From: Aureimonas sp. Leaf427
Lineage (GTDB): Bacteria > Pseudomonadota > Alphaproteobacteria > Rhizobiales > Rhizobiaceae
NCBI RefSeq assembly: GCF_001425485.1
Contig: NZ_LMQW01000002.1
Coordinates: 506 to 64,505 of the forward strand
Direction: 5' to 3'
DNA length: 64,000 bases
Of this stretch, positions 42,117-51,008 are shown piece after piece (the first letter of the stretch is position 1; every line of letters starts with the position of its first letter). A program made the translations under genes and the position numbers. The notes below the pieces were generated by a model. That model was not told the DNA's origin. It searched no databases and was given only the letters and a program-made list of their open reading frames with translations.

Positions 42117-43523
42117 ATGAGCACCGATCTTTCGCTGGGGGCCTTGACGCCCGGGCCGGTCGATCTCGCCCGCCGCCTTCCCGTCGCGACCAAGGGCCGG
42201 GCGCCGCAGGGGCGCGAGGCGCTCTCGGACGCGGTGACGGCGCCCGTCTCGGCGCGGGGCACGATCCTCGCCGGGCTTGCCATCGTCGCCACCACCTTCT
42301 TCGGCGCCGGCGTCTGGGCGACGACCGCGCCGCTCGCCAGCGCCGTGACGGCGCCGGGCACGGTCGTCTATGCCGGCAAGCGGCGGAGCGTGCAGCATCT
42401 GGAGGGCGGCATCGTGCGCACGCCCCATGTCCTGGAAGGGCAGGAGGTGAAGGAGGGCGACCTCCTCCTGACGCTCGACCCGACGCAGTCCGACGCCACG
42501 CTCGCGCGCATCCGCAACCAGCTCGACGTGCAGCTCGCGACCGAGGCTAGGCTCACCGCCGAGCAGCGGGGGCTGGAGACGATCGCCTTTCCCAAGGACC
42601 TTCTCGACCGGCGCGGCGAGGAGGCGGTCGACAAGGCGATGAGCGGCCAGACCCAGGAGTTCGACGAGCGGCGCAAGACCATCCTCGGCACGGTGGACCT
42701 TCTCGACCGGAAGGTCGGCCAGCTCGAGCGCACGATCGAGGGCCTGAAGGCCCAGCAGGATTCCAAGGAGCGCCAGGTCCAGCTGATCCGCGAGGAGCTG
42801 GGCTCGCTCCAGGGCCTTCTGCGCAAGGGCCTGACGAACAAGTCGCGGGTTCTGGAGCTGCAGCGGGGCGCCGCCCAGCTCGACGGCGACATCGGCGACA
42901 TCGTCTCGCAGATCGGCCGCGCCGAGCAGCAGATTTCCGAGGCGCGGATGCAGACGCTGCAGGTGCGCCAGCAGTTTCGCGAGGATGTGGTGGCGCAGCT
43001 GCGCACCGCCGAATCCAAGGGCGCGGACCTCCAGCAGCAATATCTCGTGGCCAAAGACGTTCAGGGCCGCATGGACATCCGCGCGCCGCAGTCGGGCACC
43101 GTGCAGAATCTCGTCGCCACCACGGTCGGCGGCGTGATCGGGGCGGGGCAGCTCCTGATGGAGATCGCGCCGAAGAGCGGCGCCTTCCTGGTGGAGGCGC
43201 AGGTCTCGCCACTCGACATCGACAATGTCTCGATCGGGCAGGCGGCCGAGGTGCGCTTCTCCGCGCTCGACCTTCGCACCACGCCCGTCGTCATGGGCCG
43301 CGTCGTGTCGCGCTCGGGCGACCAGATCGAATCGCCGAACCGCGCGCCCTATTTCCGCGTCCAGGTGGAAACGCCGCCGGAGGAGATGAACAAGCTCGGC
43401 GGCCGCCAGCTCCAGGCCGGCATGCCCGCCGAAATCCTCATCCAGACGCGCGAGCGCACCTTGATGAACTACCTGACCAAGCCGCTGACCGACCAGCTGG
43501 CGCGGGGCATGAACGAGCCGTGA
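42117..43523 (+). CDS. Type I secretion membrane-fusion protein (HlyD/PrsE type)
   Basis: 468 aa. A short cytoplasmic N-terminus and one membrane helix (TILAGLAIVATTFFGAGVWA) are followed by the half-lipoyl motif GTVVYAGKRRSVQHLEGGIV, long coiled-coil hairpin arms (about 130-310), the second half-lipoyl IRAPQSGTVQNLVATTVGGVI and a beta-barrel (VEAQVSPLDIDNVSIGQAAEVRFSAL split by loops). It starts 43 bp after the ABC gene, clearly one operon. Confidence 0.93.
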   Translation: MSTDLSLGALTPGPVDLARRLPVATKGRAPQGREALSDAVTAPVSARGTILAGLAIVATTFFGAGVWATTAPLASAVTAPGTVVYAGKRRSVQHLEGGIVRTPHVLEGQEVKEGDLLLTLDPTQSDATLARIRNQLDVQLATEARLTAEQRGLETIAFPKDLLDRRGEEAVDKAMSGQTQEFDERRKTILGTVDLLDRKVGQLERTIEGLKAQQDSKERQVQLIREELGSLQGLLRKGLTNKSRVLELQRGAAQLDGDIGDIVSQIGRAEQQISEARMQTLQVRQQFREDVVAQLRTAESKGADLQQQYLVAKDVQGRMDIRAPQSGTVQNLVATTVGGVIGAGQLLMEIAPKSGAFLVEAQVSPLDIDNVSIGQAAEVRFSALDLRTTPVVMGRVVSRSGDQIESPNRAPYFRVQVETPPEEMNKLGGRQLQAGMPAEILIQTRERTLMNYLTKPLTDQLARGMNEP

Positions 43524-43621
43524 GAGAGCGGCGGCCGCTGGAAGGGTTCCGGGCAAAGCGATTGCGGGACGCCACCCGGCGTCCCGGCTCGCAGCAAGCC
43601 TATGGCCGGGGCGGGACCGGC

Positions 43622-43879
43622 TTAGTCCGGCCCGTTCCCGCGCAGGAGACGGCTGAGATGGGCGGGGCCGACCTCGTCGCTCGTGCCGTCCAACGCCTCA
43701 TAGATCCGCTCCCGGTCCAGCCCCGCGTCGCGTAGAAGCCGCGGCGGGATGCGCGAGAGGGTGACGAGGTCGCGACGGTGCGCGCGGCGCTCGCGCCAGG
43801 TCCCCCAGCGGCCGAGCACGGGGTCGAGGCAATGCTTAAGCGGGACTAAGAGAAGTCGGGTCTTCGAGGAGATCACCAC
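43622..43879 (-). CDS. DUF1127 small basic protein
   Basis: 85 aa from GTG at 43879 (GAGG 8 nt upstream); starts further up would run through the operator array. The C-terminal half has the DUF1127 core WRERRAHRRDLVTLSRIPPRLLRDAGLDRERI. Such YjiS-like proteins are RNA-linked or phosphate/growth-phase regulators in alphaproteobacteria; the role of this one is unknown. It is divergent from the LacI gene, and the three operators at 43897-43973 probably control both. Confidence 0.7.
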   Translation of the reverse strand: MVISSKTRLLLVPLKHCLDPVLGRWGTWRERRAHRRDLVTLSRIPPRLLRDAGLDRERIYEALDGTSDEVGPAHLSRLLRGNGPD

Positions 43880-43896
43880 AGCATCGACCTCATAAA

Positions 43897-43908
43897 TGAA
43901 CCGGTTCA
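43897..43908. promoter_or_regulatory. LacI-type operator 1
   Basis: Perfect 12-bp palindrome TGAACCGGTTCA with the central CG typical of LacI-family sites. It is the copy nearest the DUF1127 gene and 21 bp (two helical turns) from operator 2. Confidence 0.75.
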
Positions 43909-43917
43909 CGCCTGACT

Positions 43918-43929
43918 TGAACCGGTTCA
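43918..43929. promoter_or_regulatory. LacI-type operator 2
   Basis: TGAACCGGTTCA, identical to operator 1. On the minus strand it lies just downstream of TTGACA (43954-43949), where it would cover a -10 region. Confidence 0.75.
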
Positions 43930-43961
43930 TTTCACCCTTAGCTGTGTCTGTCAAGGCTGTT

Positions 43962-43973
43962 TGAACCCGTTCA
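43962..43973. promoter_or_regulatory. LacI-type operator 3 (one mismatch)
   Basis: TGAACCCGTTCA, extended to TTGAACCCGTTCAA (43961-43974), 44 bp from operator 2 (four helical turns). It lies about 45 bp upstream of the LacI start, suited to autoregulation and looping. Confidence 0.65.
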
Positions 43974-44018
43974 AGTCCTGCGCTACGATGAGTCTTCGAA
44001 AACGGCGATCGGTGGCGC

Positions 44019-45119
44019 TTGAGCAGAACGGACCTTGTGAAGGCGCCGACCCTTGGCGACGTCGCCGCGGCGGCGGGCGTCTCGAAGGGAACGGCGTCCA
44101 ACGTCTTCAACCGGCCGAAGCTGGTGCGCGAGGCCGTGCGCGTGCGCGTTCTGGAGGCGGCGCGGGAGATCGGCTATCGTGGGCCCGATCCCAAGGGTCG
44201 CATGTTGAGCGCGGGCCGGGCGAACGCCATCGGCATCGCGACGATGGAGCCGCTCGCCCATCTCTTCGAGGACCCCTTCGCCCGGCGCCTGATGGCGGCG
44301 ATCTCAGAGGTCTGCCAGGAGGAGGGGGTGGGCCTGTCGCTGGTCTCGGCCATCGGCGAGGACGACCTCGCCTGGACGATGGACAGCGCGCTGGTGGACG
44401 GGTTCATTCTCTTCTGCATCACCGGGGCGAGGCGCCTGATCCGGCGATCGCGCGAGCGCCGGCTGCCCTTCGTCGCCCTCGATCTCGGAGACGGCGACGA
44501 GACGCTGCCGGCGGTCGGCATCGACAATGGGGACGGCGCGCGGCGCATTGCCCGCCATCTCCTCGATCTCGGCCATCGCCGCTTCGCCGTTCTCGCCATG
44601 GAACTGTCGATGGCGCGGCCAGGCGGCGGGGGAGAGGCGAGGGATGCGGCGGAAGGCGGCGATGTCGAGTACCATGCCGCGCGCCATCGTCTGGTCGGAA
44701 CGCTCCATGTGCTCGCGGAGGCGGGCATCGAGGCATCGGCCGTTCCCGTCTTCGAGACGACGGGGGACGAGGCGAGCGTTCACGCGGCGCTGGAGACGCT
44801 CTTCTCCGCTCCCGTCCGTCCGACGGCGATCGTCGCGCAGTCCGACCTCATCGCCTTGATCGCCCTCTCCTGGCTGGCGGCGAAGGGCGTCGCGGTGCCG
44901 GGCGCGGTGTCCGTCACGGGCTTCGACGGGATACCGGAAGGCGCCCTCAGCGATCCGCCGCTGACCACCATGGCCCAGCCCATCGCCGAGATCGGCCGCC
45001 GCGCGGTTCGCCTTCTTCTCGACGCCACCTCTTCCGCCCCCGACGCGCCCGCCCGCCAGGAGCGCCTGCACGCCGAACTCATCGTCCGCGGCTCGTCGGG
45101 ACCGGTCGCTGCAGACTGA
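44019..45119 (+). CDS. LacI-family transcriptional regulator
   Basis: 366 aa from TTG at 44019; GTG at 44037 is the alternative and keeps the whole DNA-binding domain. HTH: PTLGDVAAAAGVSKGTASNVFNRPKLVREAVRVRVLEAAREIGY. The effector domain begins AIGIATMEPLAHLFEDPF and includes ARHLLDLGHRRFAVLAM and SVTGFDGIPEGALSDPPLTTMAQP. It is the obvious ligand of the three palindromes upstream. No sugar operon is adjacent, so its wider targets are unknown. Confidence 0.9.
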   Translation: MSRTDLVKAPTLGDVAAAAGVSKGTASNVFNRPKLVREAVRVRVLEAAREIGYRGPDPKGRMLSAGRANAIGIATMEPLAHLFEDPFARRLMAAISEVCQEEGVGLSLVSAIGEDDLAWTMDSALVDGFILFCITGARRLIRRSRERRLPFVALDLGDGDETLPAVGIDNGDGARRIARHLLDLGHRRFAVLAMELSMARPGGGGEARDAAEGGDVEYHAARHRLVGTLHVLAEAGIEASAVPVFETTGDEASVHAALETLFSAPVRPTAIVAQSDLIALIALSWLAAKGVAVPGAVSVTGFDGIPEGALSDPPLTTMAQPIAEIGRRAVRLLLDATSSAPDAPARQERLHAELIVRGSSGPVAAD

Positions 45120-45218
45120 AACCGACGCGGCCGGCGTCGTCACGGCGGGTGAGCGTCGCGGCGTGCGTTTTCCGGCGCGAGCCCATCGGGTCGCCGCGCG
45201 CGAAGCATCCGCCGTCGC

Positions 45219-45830
45219 TCAGACCTTCAGCGTCCACTTCCAGCGCTGGCCGAGCGGCAGCTTCTTGCGCGCTTCGAGGCGACGTTCGCGAAAGCTCGGC
45301 TTGGGCCGTTTGGGGCCGGTCTCCGATGCGGTCTCCGCCGCCGTCTCTGCCATGGGGTCGTCGGGCGCCGCCGGGACCTCGTGAGTGACGACGGTGTCGT
45401 GCGCGGCGAGGGCGGCGGGCGTCTCGTCCGTGTCCGGCTCGGCGTCCTGCATCCAGATCTCGCGGGACCAGTCGCGCGGCGCCGTCGATGCCGGTGCGGG
45501 CTTCGGGGCCGCTGCCGCGGTGCCGGCCTTGCGCGGGCGGCCGCGGGGGCGGGGCGGCGGGGCGGAGACTTCCAGGATCTCCGGCTCGGCGATCGCGATC
45601 GGCTCGGCCCGCGCTTCCAGAATGCGCGCCCTGGCGACGGGCGCGGCGCTCGCCGGCTCGCTCGGGCGCGACGTCCGTTGCTCGGGCGCGGCTTCCTCGA
45701 GGTCGTTCGCCTCCACGAGGCTGCGCATCGTGCGGCCGGCGGAGCCGGACCAGATCGAGACCGGTGCGTCCGTTGCGGATCGGGTGCGGCGCTTGTGTTC
45801 GACCACGAACGACTTCGGCGGGCGTTTCAT
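45219..45830 (-). CDS. Low-complexity basic protein with an AT-hook-like motif
   Basis: 203 aa, function unknown. The N-terminus is basic (MKRPPKSFVVEHKRRTRSA). The middle is Ala/Pro/Glu-rich and probably disordered, and contains RPRGRPRKAG, close to the AT-hook core PRGRPRK. The end is basic again (KRPKPSFRERRLEARKKLP). It may bind the DNA minor groove or associate with the nucleoid. The 247-bp gap upstream shows nothing recognisable. Confidence 0.62.
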   Translation of the reverse strand: MKRPPKSFVVEHKRRTRSATDAPVSIWSGSAGRTMRSLVEANDLEEAAPEQRTSRPSEPASAAPVARARILEARAEPIAIAEPEILEVSAPPPRPRGRPRKAGTAAAAPKPAPASTAPRDWSREIWMQDAEPDTDETPAALAAHDTVVTHEVPAAPDDPMAETAAETASETGPKRPKPSFRERRLEARKKLPLGQRWKWTLKV

Positions 45831-46077
45831 ATCATCCTGGTGTGGCGTGCGGTGAAAGACGGTCAGCCCAACTGCACCCGTCCCGCAAAGGCGAACCGGC
45901 TGCGCCGTCCCCGTGTCGGTGCTCGTGACGGGGCGGCGATGGCTGTGAAGACCCGTCGTTCTTATGTCATCCGACGTAAGATGGAAATCGTCTTCTCGCC
46001 TCGAGCGGTGAACCCCGCCGGCGCCCGCGAAACGATCGCCGCCGGACGTCGGTCCCTCTAAGAGCCAGCGCCGCGGC

Positions 46078-46689
46078 TCAGAGCTCGGGCGCGCCGGTCT
46101 CGCGCATGCTGTCGCGGATGGGGGCGATGTCGATGACTTCGAGGTCGCGCGCGGCCGGGAGGATCAAGGTGCCGTTCGAGCCGACCTGAAGCTCGCCGAG
46201 CGTCTGGCGCGTGGAGGCGGGGGCGAGGGCGGAAGCAATCATGCGGTCGCGCTCGCCGTCCTCGGTGGCGGCCGAGATCGGCCCAGCGGCAGGGGCGGCA
46301 GCGGCAGGGGCCGTCTCGGGAAGCGCCGCGATCTCGATCGCCTCGGCCCCGCCATCCGCATCGTCCACGATCGCACCCGCCGGCACGGGCGCCGCCTCGG
46401 GCGTCCGGGCCGCCTGCGCCGACAGGACGGGCGGGGTCGTCGGGATCGGCGCCGGGGCGCTGGCGAGGGCGGGCGTGCGGGCCGAGCGGTTCGACGCATG
46501 CGGCGGCGCGGGCGGCAGGGGCAGGACGGCGACGGGCGCGGCGAGCGAGGCCGCCGACAGATCGGACGAACCGGCCGCGGCTTCGGTCTGCGCGGGCGAG
46601 TAGCCGAAGAGACCGTCCGCATCGCTCATCGAGGAACAACCGGACAGGAGCGCTGCGGCGGCGAGAGCGAAGGCGAGATGTCGGGTCAT
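46078..46689 (-). CDS. Ala/Pro-rich lipoprotein of unknown function
   Basis: 203 aa from the ATG at 46689. Signal peptide MTRHLAFALAAAALLSGCSS with lipobox LLSGC; Cys18 would be lipidated, and Ser follows, favouring outer-membrane sorting. The mature part is a long Ala/Pro linker ending in a short ordered stretch (TLGELQVGSNGTLILPAARDLEVIDI). No known domain is seen. Confidence 0.7.
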   Translation of the reverse strand: MTRHLAFALAAAALLSGCSSMSDADGLFGYSPAQTEAAAGSSDLSAASLAAPVAVLPLPPAPPHASNRSARTPALASAPAPIPTTPPVLSAQAARTPEAAPVPAGAIVDDADGGAEAIEIAALPETAPAAAAPAAGPISAATEDGERDRMIASALAPASTRQTLGELQVGSNGTLILPAARDLEVIDIAPIRDSMRETGAPEL

Positions 46690-47170
46690 GATGGTCTTTC
46701 GAAACGGCACCGAGATCGTCTCTAACGCTCGGGAAACGACAGGACTGTTACGCATAGGCCACAGGTCGTCTTAATCCAGACGTCATAGTCGAACGATCAG
46801 GCGATACCAAGGCAGGCATGCATCGTCGGCTCTTCTCTCGATCGTCTCGGCGGAAACGCTCGATCCAGTGCACGATTCCAAGATGTGGCGGCTTGAGCTT
46901 TCTCGGCGCCTCGGAGAACGTTCTTTAGACTGATCGACTCGCTGGACATACTTGGCGAACCCTGCGGAATCTTGGGGCATCAAGGAGGCCGGGAGCAACG
47001 GGACAGCCGAGGTCGGATCGCCGGGGGATCACGACTGTCGTGCCGGGTTACGGGGGTGAACGGTTTCTGTCGGTGGAGCCGTACGGCACAGCGATGTATC
47101 GGCCGCGCGGTGCCGCACCGCCTCGGGACACGACCGCCTCGCTCACCCAGACGTGATGGTCGTGTCAGCC
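46690..47170. other. Gene-free stretch before the repeat array
   Basis: About 480 bp of lower GC near 46780-46960. Short frames here have no ribosome sites or recognisable motifs. I see no gene, RNA or clear promoter except the presumed one for the lipoprotein near 46690-46760. Confidence 0.4.
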
Positions 47171-48172
47171 GTTTCGGGCGGGGATGACGGTTGTCTCGGC
47201 CGATCGGAAGAGGGGTTCTTCTCCCCTGCGGGGAGAAGGTCGCGGCAGCGGGATGAGGGGGCGGCGCCCGAGGCGGCGCGGCGTCCTGTCCGCGATGGCA
47301 TGCCCCTCATCGGCCTGCCGGCCACTTCTCCCCGCAGGGGAGAAGAAGCCATGTTCGGAGGGGTTGGCTCGCTTGGTCCGGCGGTTTGCCGGGCCGGCCT
47401 TTGCGGGAGGCACCCCCTCTGTCCTCCCGAGCCTTTGTCGAGGGGCGGGCATCTCCCTCGCAATTAGGGAGATCGGCCGTTTCGGGCGGGGATGACGGCC
47501 GTCTCGGCCGATCAAAAAGGGATTCTTCTCCCCTGCGGGGAGAAGGTCGCGGCAGCGGGATGAGGGGACGGCGCCCGAGGGCGGCGCGGCGTCCTGTAAG
47601 GGATGGCATGCCCCTCATCGGCCTGCCGGCCACTTCTCCCCGCAGGGGAGAAGAAGCCACGTTCTGAGAGGTTGGCTCGCTTGGTCGGGCGGTTTGCCGG
47701 GCTGACCTTCGCGGGAGGCACCTCCCTCTGTTCTCCCGAGCCTTTGTCGAGGGGCGGGCATCTCCCCCGCGAGGAGGGAGATCGGCCGTTCGGGCGGGGA
47801 TGACGGTGGTCTCGGCTGATCAAAAAGGGGTTCTTCTCCCCTGCGGGGAGAAGGTCGCGGCAGCGGGATGAGGGGGCGGCGCCCGAGGCGGCGCGGCGTC
47901 CTGTAAGGGATGGCATGCCCCTCATCGGCCTGCCGGCCACTTCTCCCCGCAGGGGAGAAGAAGCCATGTTCGGAGAGGTTGGATCGCTTGGTTCGGCGGT
48001 TTTCCGGGCTGACCTTCGCGGGAGGCACCCCCCTCTGTCCTGCCGGACATCTCCCCCGCAAGGAGGGAGATCGGCAGCTCTGCGGACGGATCAGAATCTG
48101 GAAATGCCGGCAACGAGACTGATCTCTCCCCTTGCGGGGGAGATGCCGGCAGGCAGAGGGGGGTGCCTCGCG
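47171..48172. repeat. Tandem array of three 308-bp composite RIME-like units
   Basis: Units begin at about 47171, 47479 and 47787, marked by CGGGCGGGGATGACGG at 47175, 47483 and 47791, an exact 308-bp period. Each unit holds a RIME1-like element (47216-47347, 47523-47655, 47830-47963; CTTCTCCCCTGCGGGGAGAAG ends) followed by a RIME2-like element (CATCTCCC...GGGAGATC). The last RIME2-like copy (48018-48172) is complete, with both halves; the first two keep only one. The copies differ by scattered substitutions and small indels. No gene is present. Confidence 0.85.
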
Positions 48173-48252
48173 CCGCCCTCGAACCCCCCGCCTCCTCAGC
48201 CCCAACCGCCAGACAGGCCGCTTCCCCCTACGAAGCCGCACTCACCTTGCGC

Positions 48253-50004
48253 TCAATAGCCGAGGGCCTTGCCGGCGGTGGCGCGGCTGTCGATGGCGCC
48301 GTAGTAGCGCGCGGGGGCCGTGCCGGCGTCGATCTCGGCAAGGCTCCGGCCGCCGACGAGGATGCCGGCGGCTTCGCCCCAGATCGTCCAGTCGGGATCG
48401 ATGCCGATGTCGTAGCCCATGCCGGCGAGGATCTTCAGCGTATCGGGCGAGAGGGCGTAGGGCTCCATGAAGACCTTGTCGGGCAGCCATTGGTGGTGGA
48501 TGCGCGGCGCGTCGATCGCCTCCTGCAGGTTCATGCCGTGGTCGATCACGTTGAGGATGGCTTCGAGCGTGATGGTGATGATGCGCGAGCCGCCGGGACT
48601 GCCGATGACCATGAAGGGCTTGCCGTTTCGCGAGACGATGGTCGGGCTCATCGAGGAGAGCGGCGACTTCCTCGGCTCCACCGCGTTCGCTTCGCCCTGC
48701 ACGAGCCCGTAGAGATTGGGCACGCCGGGCTTGATGGTGAAGTCGTCCATCTCGTTGTTGAGAAGGATGCCCGTGCCGGGCGCGACGACGGCGGCGCCGA
48801 AGGAGCCGTTCAGCGTGTAGGTGACGGCGACCGCGTTGCCCTCGTCGTCGACGATCGAATAATGCGTCGTCTCCGTGGATTCGCCGAAGCCCTTGGGCAT
48901 CAGAGCCTGGCTGACGCCCGCTTTGTAGGGATCGATCCGGGCGCGGATTTCCTTCGCGTACTCTTTGCTCAGCAGCTTCTCGGTCGGGTTGGCGACGAAG
49001 TCGGGATCGCCGAGCGAGGCGTTGCGGTCGACGAAGGCATGGCGCATGGCCTCGACCATCAGCCGCGTCGTCTCGGCCGAGCCGTGGCCGAGATAGGCGA
49101 GCGGATAGGCTTCGAGAATGTTCAGGATCTCGCAGATGATCACGCCGCCGGAAGAGGGCGGCGGCGAGGAGACGATGGCGAAGCCGCGATAGTCGCACTC
49201 GACGGGCTTCAGCTCGCGGACCTTGTACTGCTCGAAATCGGCCTTCGCCAGGATGCCGCCCTTGGCCGCGCTCGCCGCGACGATCCTGTCCGCGATGTCG
49301 CCTCTGTAGAAGGCGTCCACCCCGGTCTCGGCGATGGCACGGAGCGAGGCGGCGAGATCGGGCTGCTTCAGCACCGTTCCGAGCGCCAGGGGCTGGCCGT
49401 CCTTCAGAAAGATCGCGGCGGCCGCCTCGTCCTTGGCGAGCCTTTCGTTTCCGTCCGCGAAGGAGGCGACGTCGCCGGGTTCGAGCGCGAAGCCCTCCGT
49501 CGCCAGACGGATGGCGGGCGCCAGAAGCGCCTCGCGCGGGCGCGTGCCATAGGCCTCGCGCGCGGCCTCGAACCCCGCGACGGAGCCGGGCACGCCGACC
49601 GCCAGATAGCCCTCGGTGCTGGCGTCGGGCAGCGGATTGCCATCCTTGTCCAGATACATCGTCTTCGTCGCGGCGAGCGGGGCGCGCTCGCGGAAGTCGA
49701 GGAAGGTCGTGCGCCCGTCCTTCAGGCGGATGGTCATGAAGCCGCCGCCGCCGAGATTGCCGGCGGTCGGATAGACCACCGCCAGCGCGTAGCCGACCGC
49801 CACCGCCGCATCCACCGCGTTGCCGCCGCTTTTCAGCACCTCGATACCGACGTCGGAGGCCAGATGCTGCGCGGTGACGACCATGCCGTGCTCGCCCTCG
49901 GCCGGCGCCGGGGAGGCGGCGAAGGCGGGCCGGAGCGGCAGGCTGCCCAGCGCCAGTGACAGGATCAGGACCAGCGCAAGTCCCGGACGCGCTTTCGGCT
50001 GCAT
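48253..50004 (-). CDS. ggt: Gamma-glutamyltransferase, periplasmic
   Basis: 583 aa Ntn-hydrolase proenzyme that hydrolyses or transfers the gamma-glutamyl group of glutathione. Signal peptide (LALVLILSLALGSLPLRPAFA). Substrate-binding Arg lies in FRERAPLAA near residue 105. The autocleavage and nucleophile threonine is in STETTHYSIVDDEGNAVAVTYTLN near 390, and the SS/GG elements are SPLSSMSPTIV and GSPGGSRIITITLE. All are intact, so self-processing is expected. Monocistronic, with a hairpin upstream at 50058. Confidence 0.95.
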   Translation of the reverse strand: MQPKARPGLALVLILSLALGSLPLRPAFAASPAPAEGEHGMVVTAQHLASDVGIEVLKSGGNAVDAAVAVGYALAVVYPTAGNLGGGGFMTIRLKDGRTTFLDFRERAPLAATKTMYLDKDGNPLPDASTEGYLAVGVPGSVAGFEAAREAYGTRPREALLAPAIRLATEGFALEPGDVASFADGNERLAKDEAAAAIFLKDGQPLALGTVLKQPDLAASLRAIAETGVDAFYRGDIADRIVAASAAKGGILAKADFEQYKVRELKPVECDYRGFAIVSSPPPSSGGVIICEILNILEAYPLAYLGHGSAETTRLMVEAMRHAFVDRNASLGDPDFVANPTEKLLSKEYAKEIRARIDPYKAGVSQALMPKGFGESTETTHYSIVDDEGNAVAVTYTLNGSFGAAVVAPGTGILLNNEMDDFTIKPGVPNLYGLVQGEANAVEPRKSPLSSMSPTIVSRNGKPFMVIGSPGGSRIITITLEAILNVIDHGMNLQEAIDAPRIHHQWLPDKVFMEPYALSPDTLKILAGMGYDIGIDPDWTIWGEAAGILVGGRSLAEIDAGTAPARYYGAIDSRATAGKALGY

Positions 50005-50057
50005 GGCGGTTCTCCCCCGAGGATGCTTCCGTCCGATCGGCCCTCCCGGCGCTGGGG

Positions 50058-50086
50058 CCCTTGCCGATCCGAATCATCGGCAAGGG
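50058..50086 (-). terminator. Eleven-bp perfect hairpin after the kinase-phosphatase operon
   Basis: CCCTTGCCGAT (50058-50068) and ATCGGCAAGGG (50076-50086) with a 7-nt loop, 68 bp after the inositol-phosphatase stop and before ggt, all on the minus strand. GC-rich without a U-tract. Confidence 0.55.
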
Positions 50087-50153
50087 TGATCCATTTTGCT
50101 CGCAGGCGCCATCCGTCGTCCCGCCCGGCCCCGCGGGATTCGCGCGCATGGCG

Positions 50154-51008
50154 TCAGGCGAGCGTCAGCCGGGAGAGCGCCTCCGCCACGGTCCGGTCGC
50201 CGATGGCGAGCGGCCGGCGCCAGGCGGGGCCGGGGGCGTCGACCGGCCCGAACCCGGCGAAATCGGCCCATTCGCCGTCCGGCGCCTTGGTCAGGACCGT
50301 CGCCTTGGCGGCTTCGAGAAGCGGGATGCCGCCCGCGACGTCCCAGGCGTTCGGCGCGTCGAAGCGGGCGCCGGCCAGAAGCCCCGCCGCGACGAAGGCG
50401 CATTCGATGGCCGCCGAGCCGCTCTGGCGCGCCTCGAAGCCGATCTCGGCGCCGGCGGGAACGCGGGGCAGGCCGACGATGCGGCGCCGCACCGCCTTGC
50501 GGTCGACGCCGGCGATCGGCTGCTGATCGAAGGCGAGGAGGCCGCCGGACCGGGCGTGATAGACGCCGGAGCGGAGCGCATGGCTGGTCGAGCACCAGAC
50601 GGCCCCCACGACCGGCCGCCCCCGGTAGGCGACGCCGATCGAGGCGGCGAAGAGCGGATAGCCGTTGACGAAGTTCGTCGTGCCGTCGACGGGATCGATG
50701 ATCCAGACGAAGTCGGACGCGCCGACGCGCACCGGCTCGTCCTCCTCGCCGATGATGCCGTGGTCCGGAAACCGCTCGGAAAGCTGGTCGCGGATGAGAC
50801 GCTCGACGGACTGGTCGATCTCCGAGACGGGGTCGCGATAGACCGCCTCCTCGGCGGCATCCAGCATCTTGTAGCGCACGGCGAGCGTGCGGCCGAGCGA
50901 GGCGGCGATCTGCGCGCCCGCGAGCTGCGCCATCTCCACCGCAAGGGCCTCGATGGCGGCGAGGTCGAGGGCTTCCAGCTCGGCGGGCTCGATATGGGGA
51001 AGGATCAC
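50154..51008 (-). CDS. Inositol monophosphatase-family phosphatase
   Basis: 284 aa from GTG at 51008, which overlaps the kinase stop by 4 nt (GTGA). Mg-dependent sugar/inositol phosphatase fold: DPVSEIDQSVERLI, metal ligands in GIIGEEDEP and WIIDPVDGTTNFVNGYP, and WDVAGGIPLLEAA near the C-terminus. The substrate may be inositol phosphate, a sugar phosphate or 3'-phosphoadenosine phosphate (CysQ-like). The pairing with a sugar kinase is the best clue, though the two reactions are opposite in sense. Confidence 0.9.
   Translation of the reverse strand: MILPHIEPAELEALDLAAIEALAVEMAQLAGAQIAASLGRTLAVRYKMLDAAEEAVYRDPVSEIDQSVERLIRDQLSERFPDHGIIGEEDEPVRVGASDFVWIIDPVDGTTNFVNGYPLFAASIGVAYRGRPVVGAVWCSTSHALRSGVYHARSGGLLAFDQQPIAGVDRKAVRRRIVGLPRVPAGAEIGFEARQSGSAAIECAFVAAGLLAGARFDAPNAWDVAGGIPLLEAAKATVLTKAPDGEWADFAGFGPVDAPGPAWRRPLAIGDRTVAEALSRLTLA

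Noticed and set aside
46783-46998. A 71-codon minus-strand frame in the gene-free stretch
   Set aside because: No ribosome site, no motif and atypical composition; cannot be supported.
47171-48172. Repeat array resembling CRISPR
   Set aside because: Period is 308 bp, units are composite palindromes and there are no short unique spacers or cas genes.
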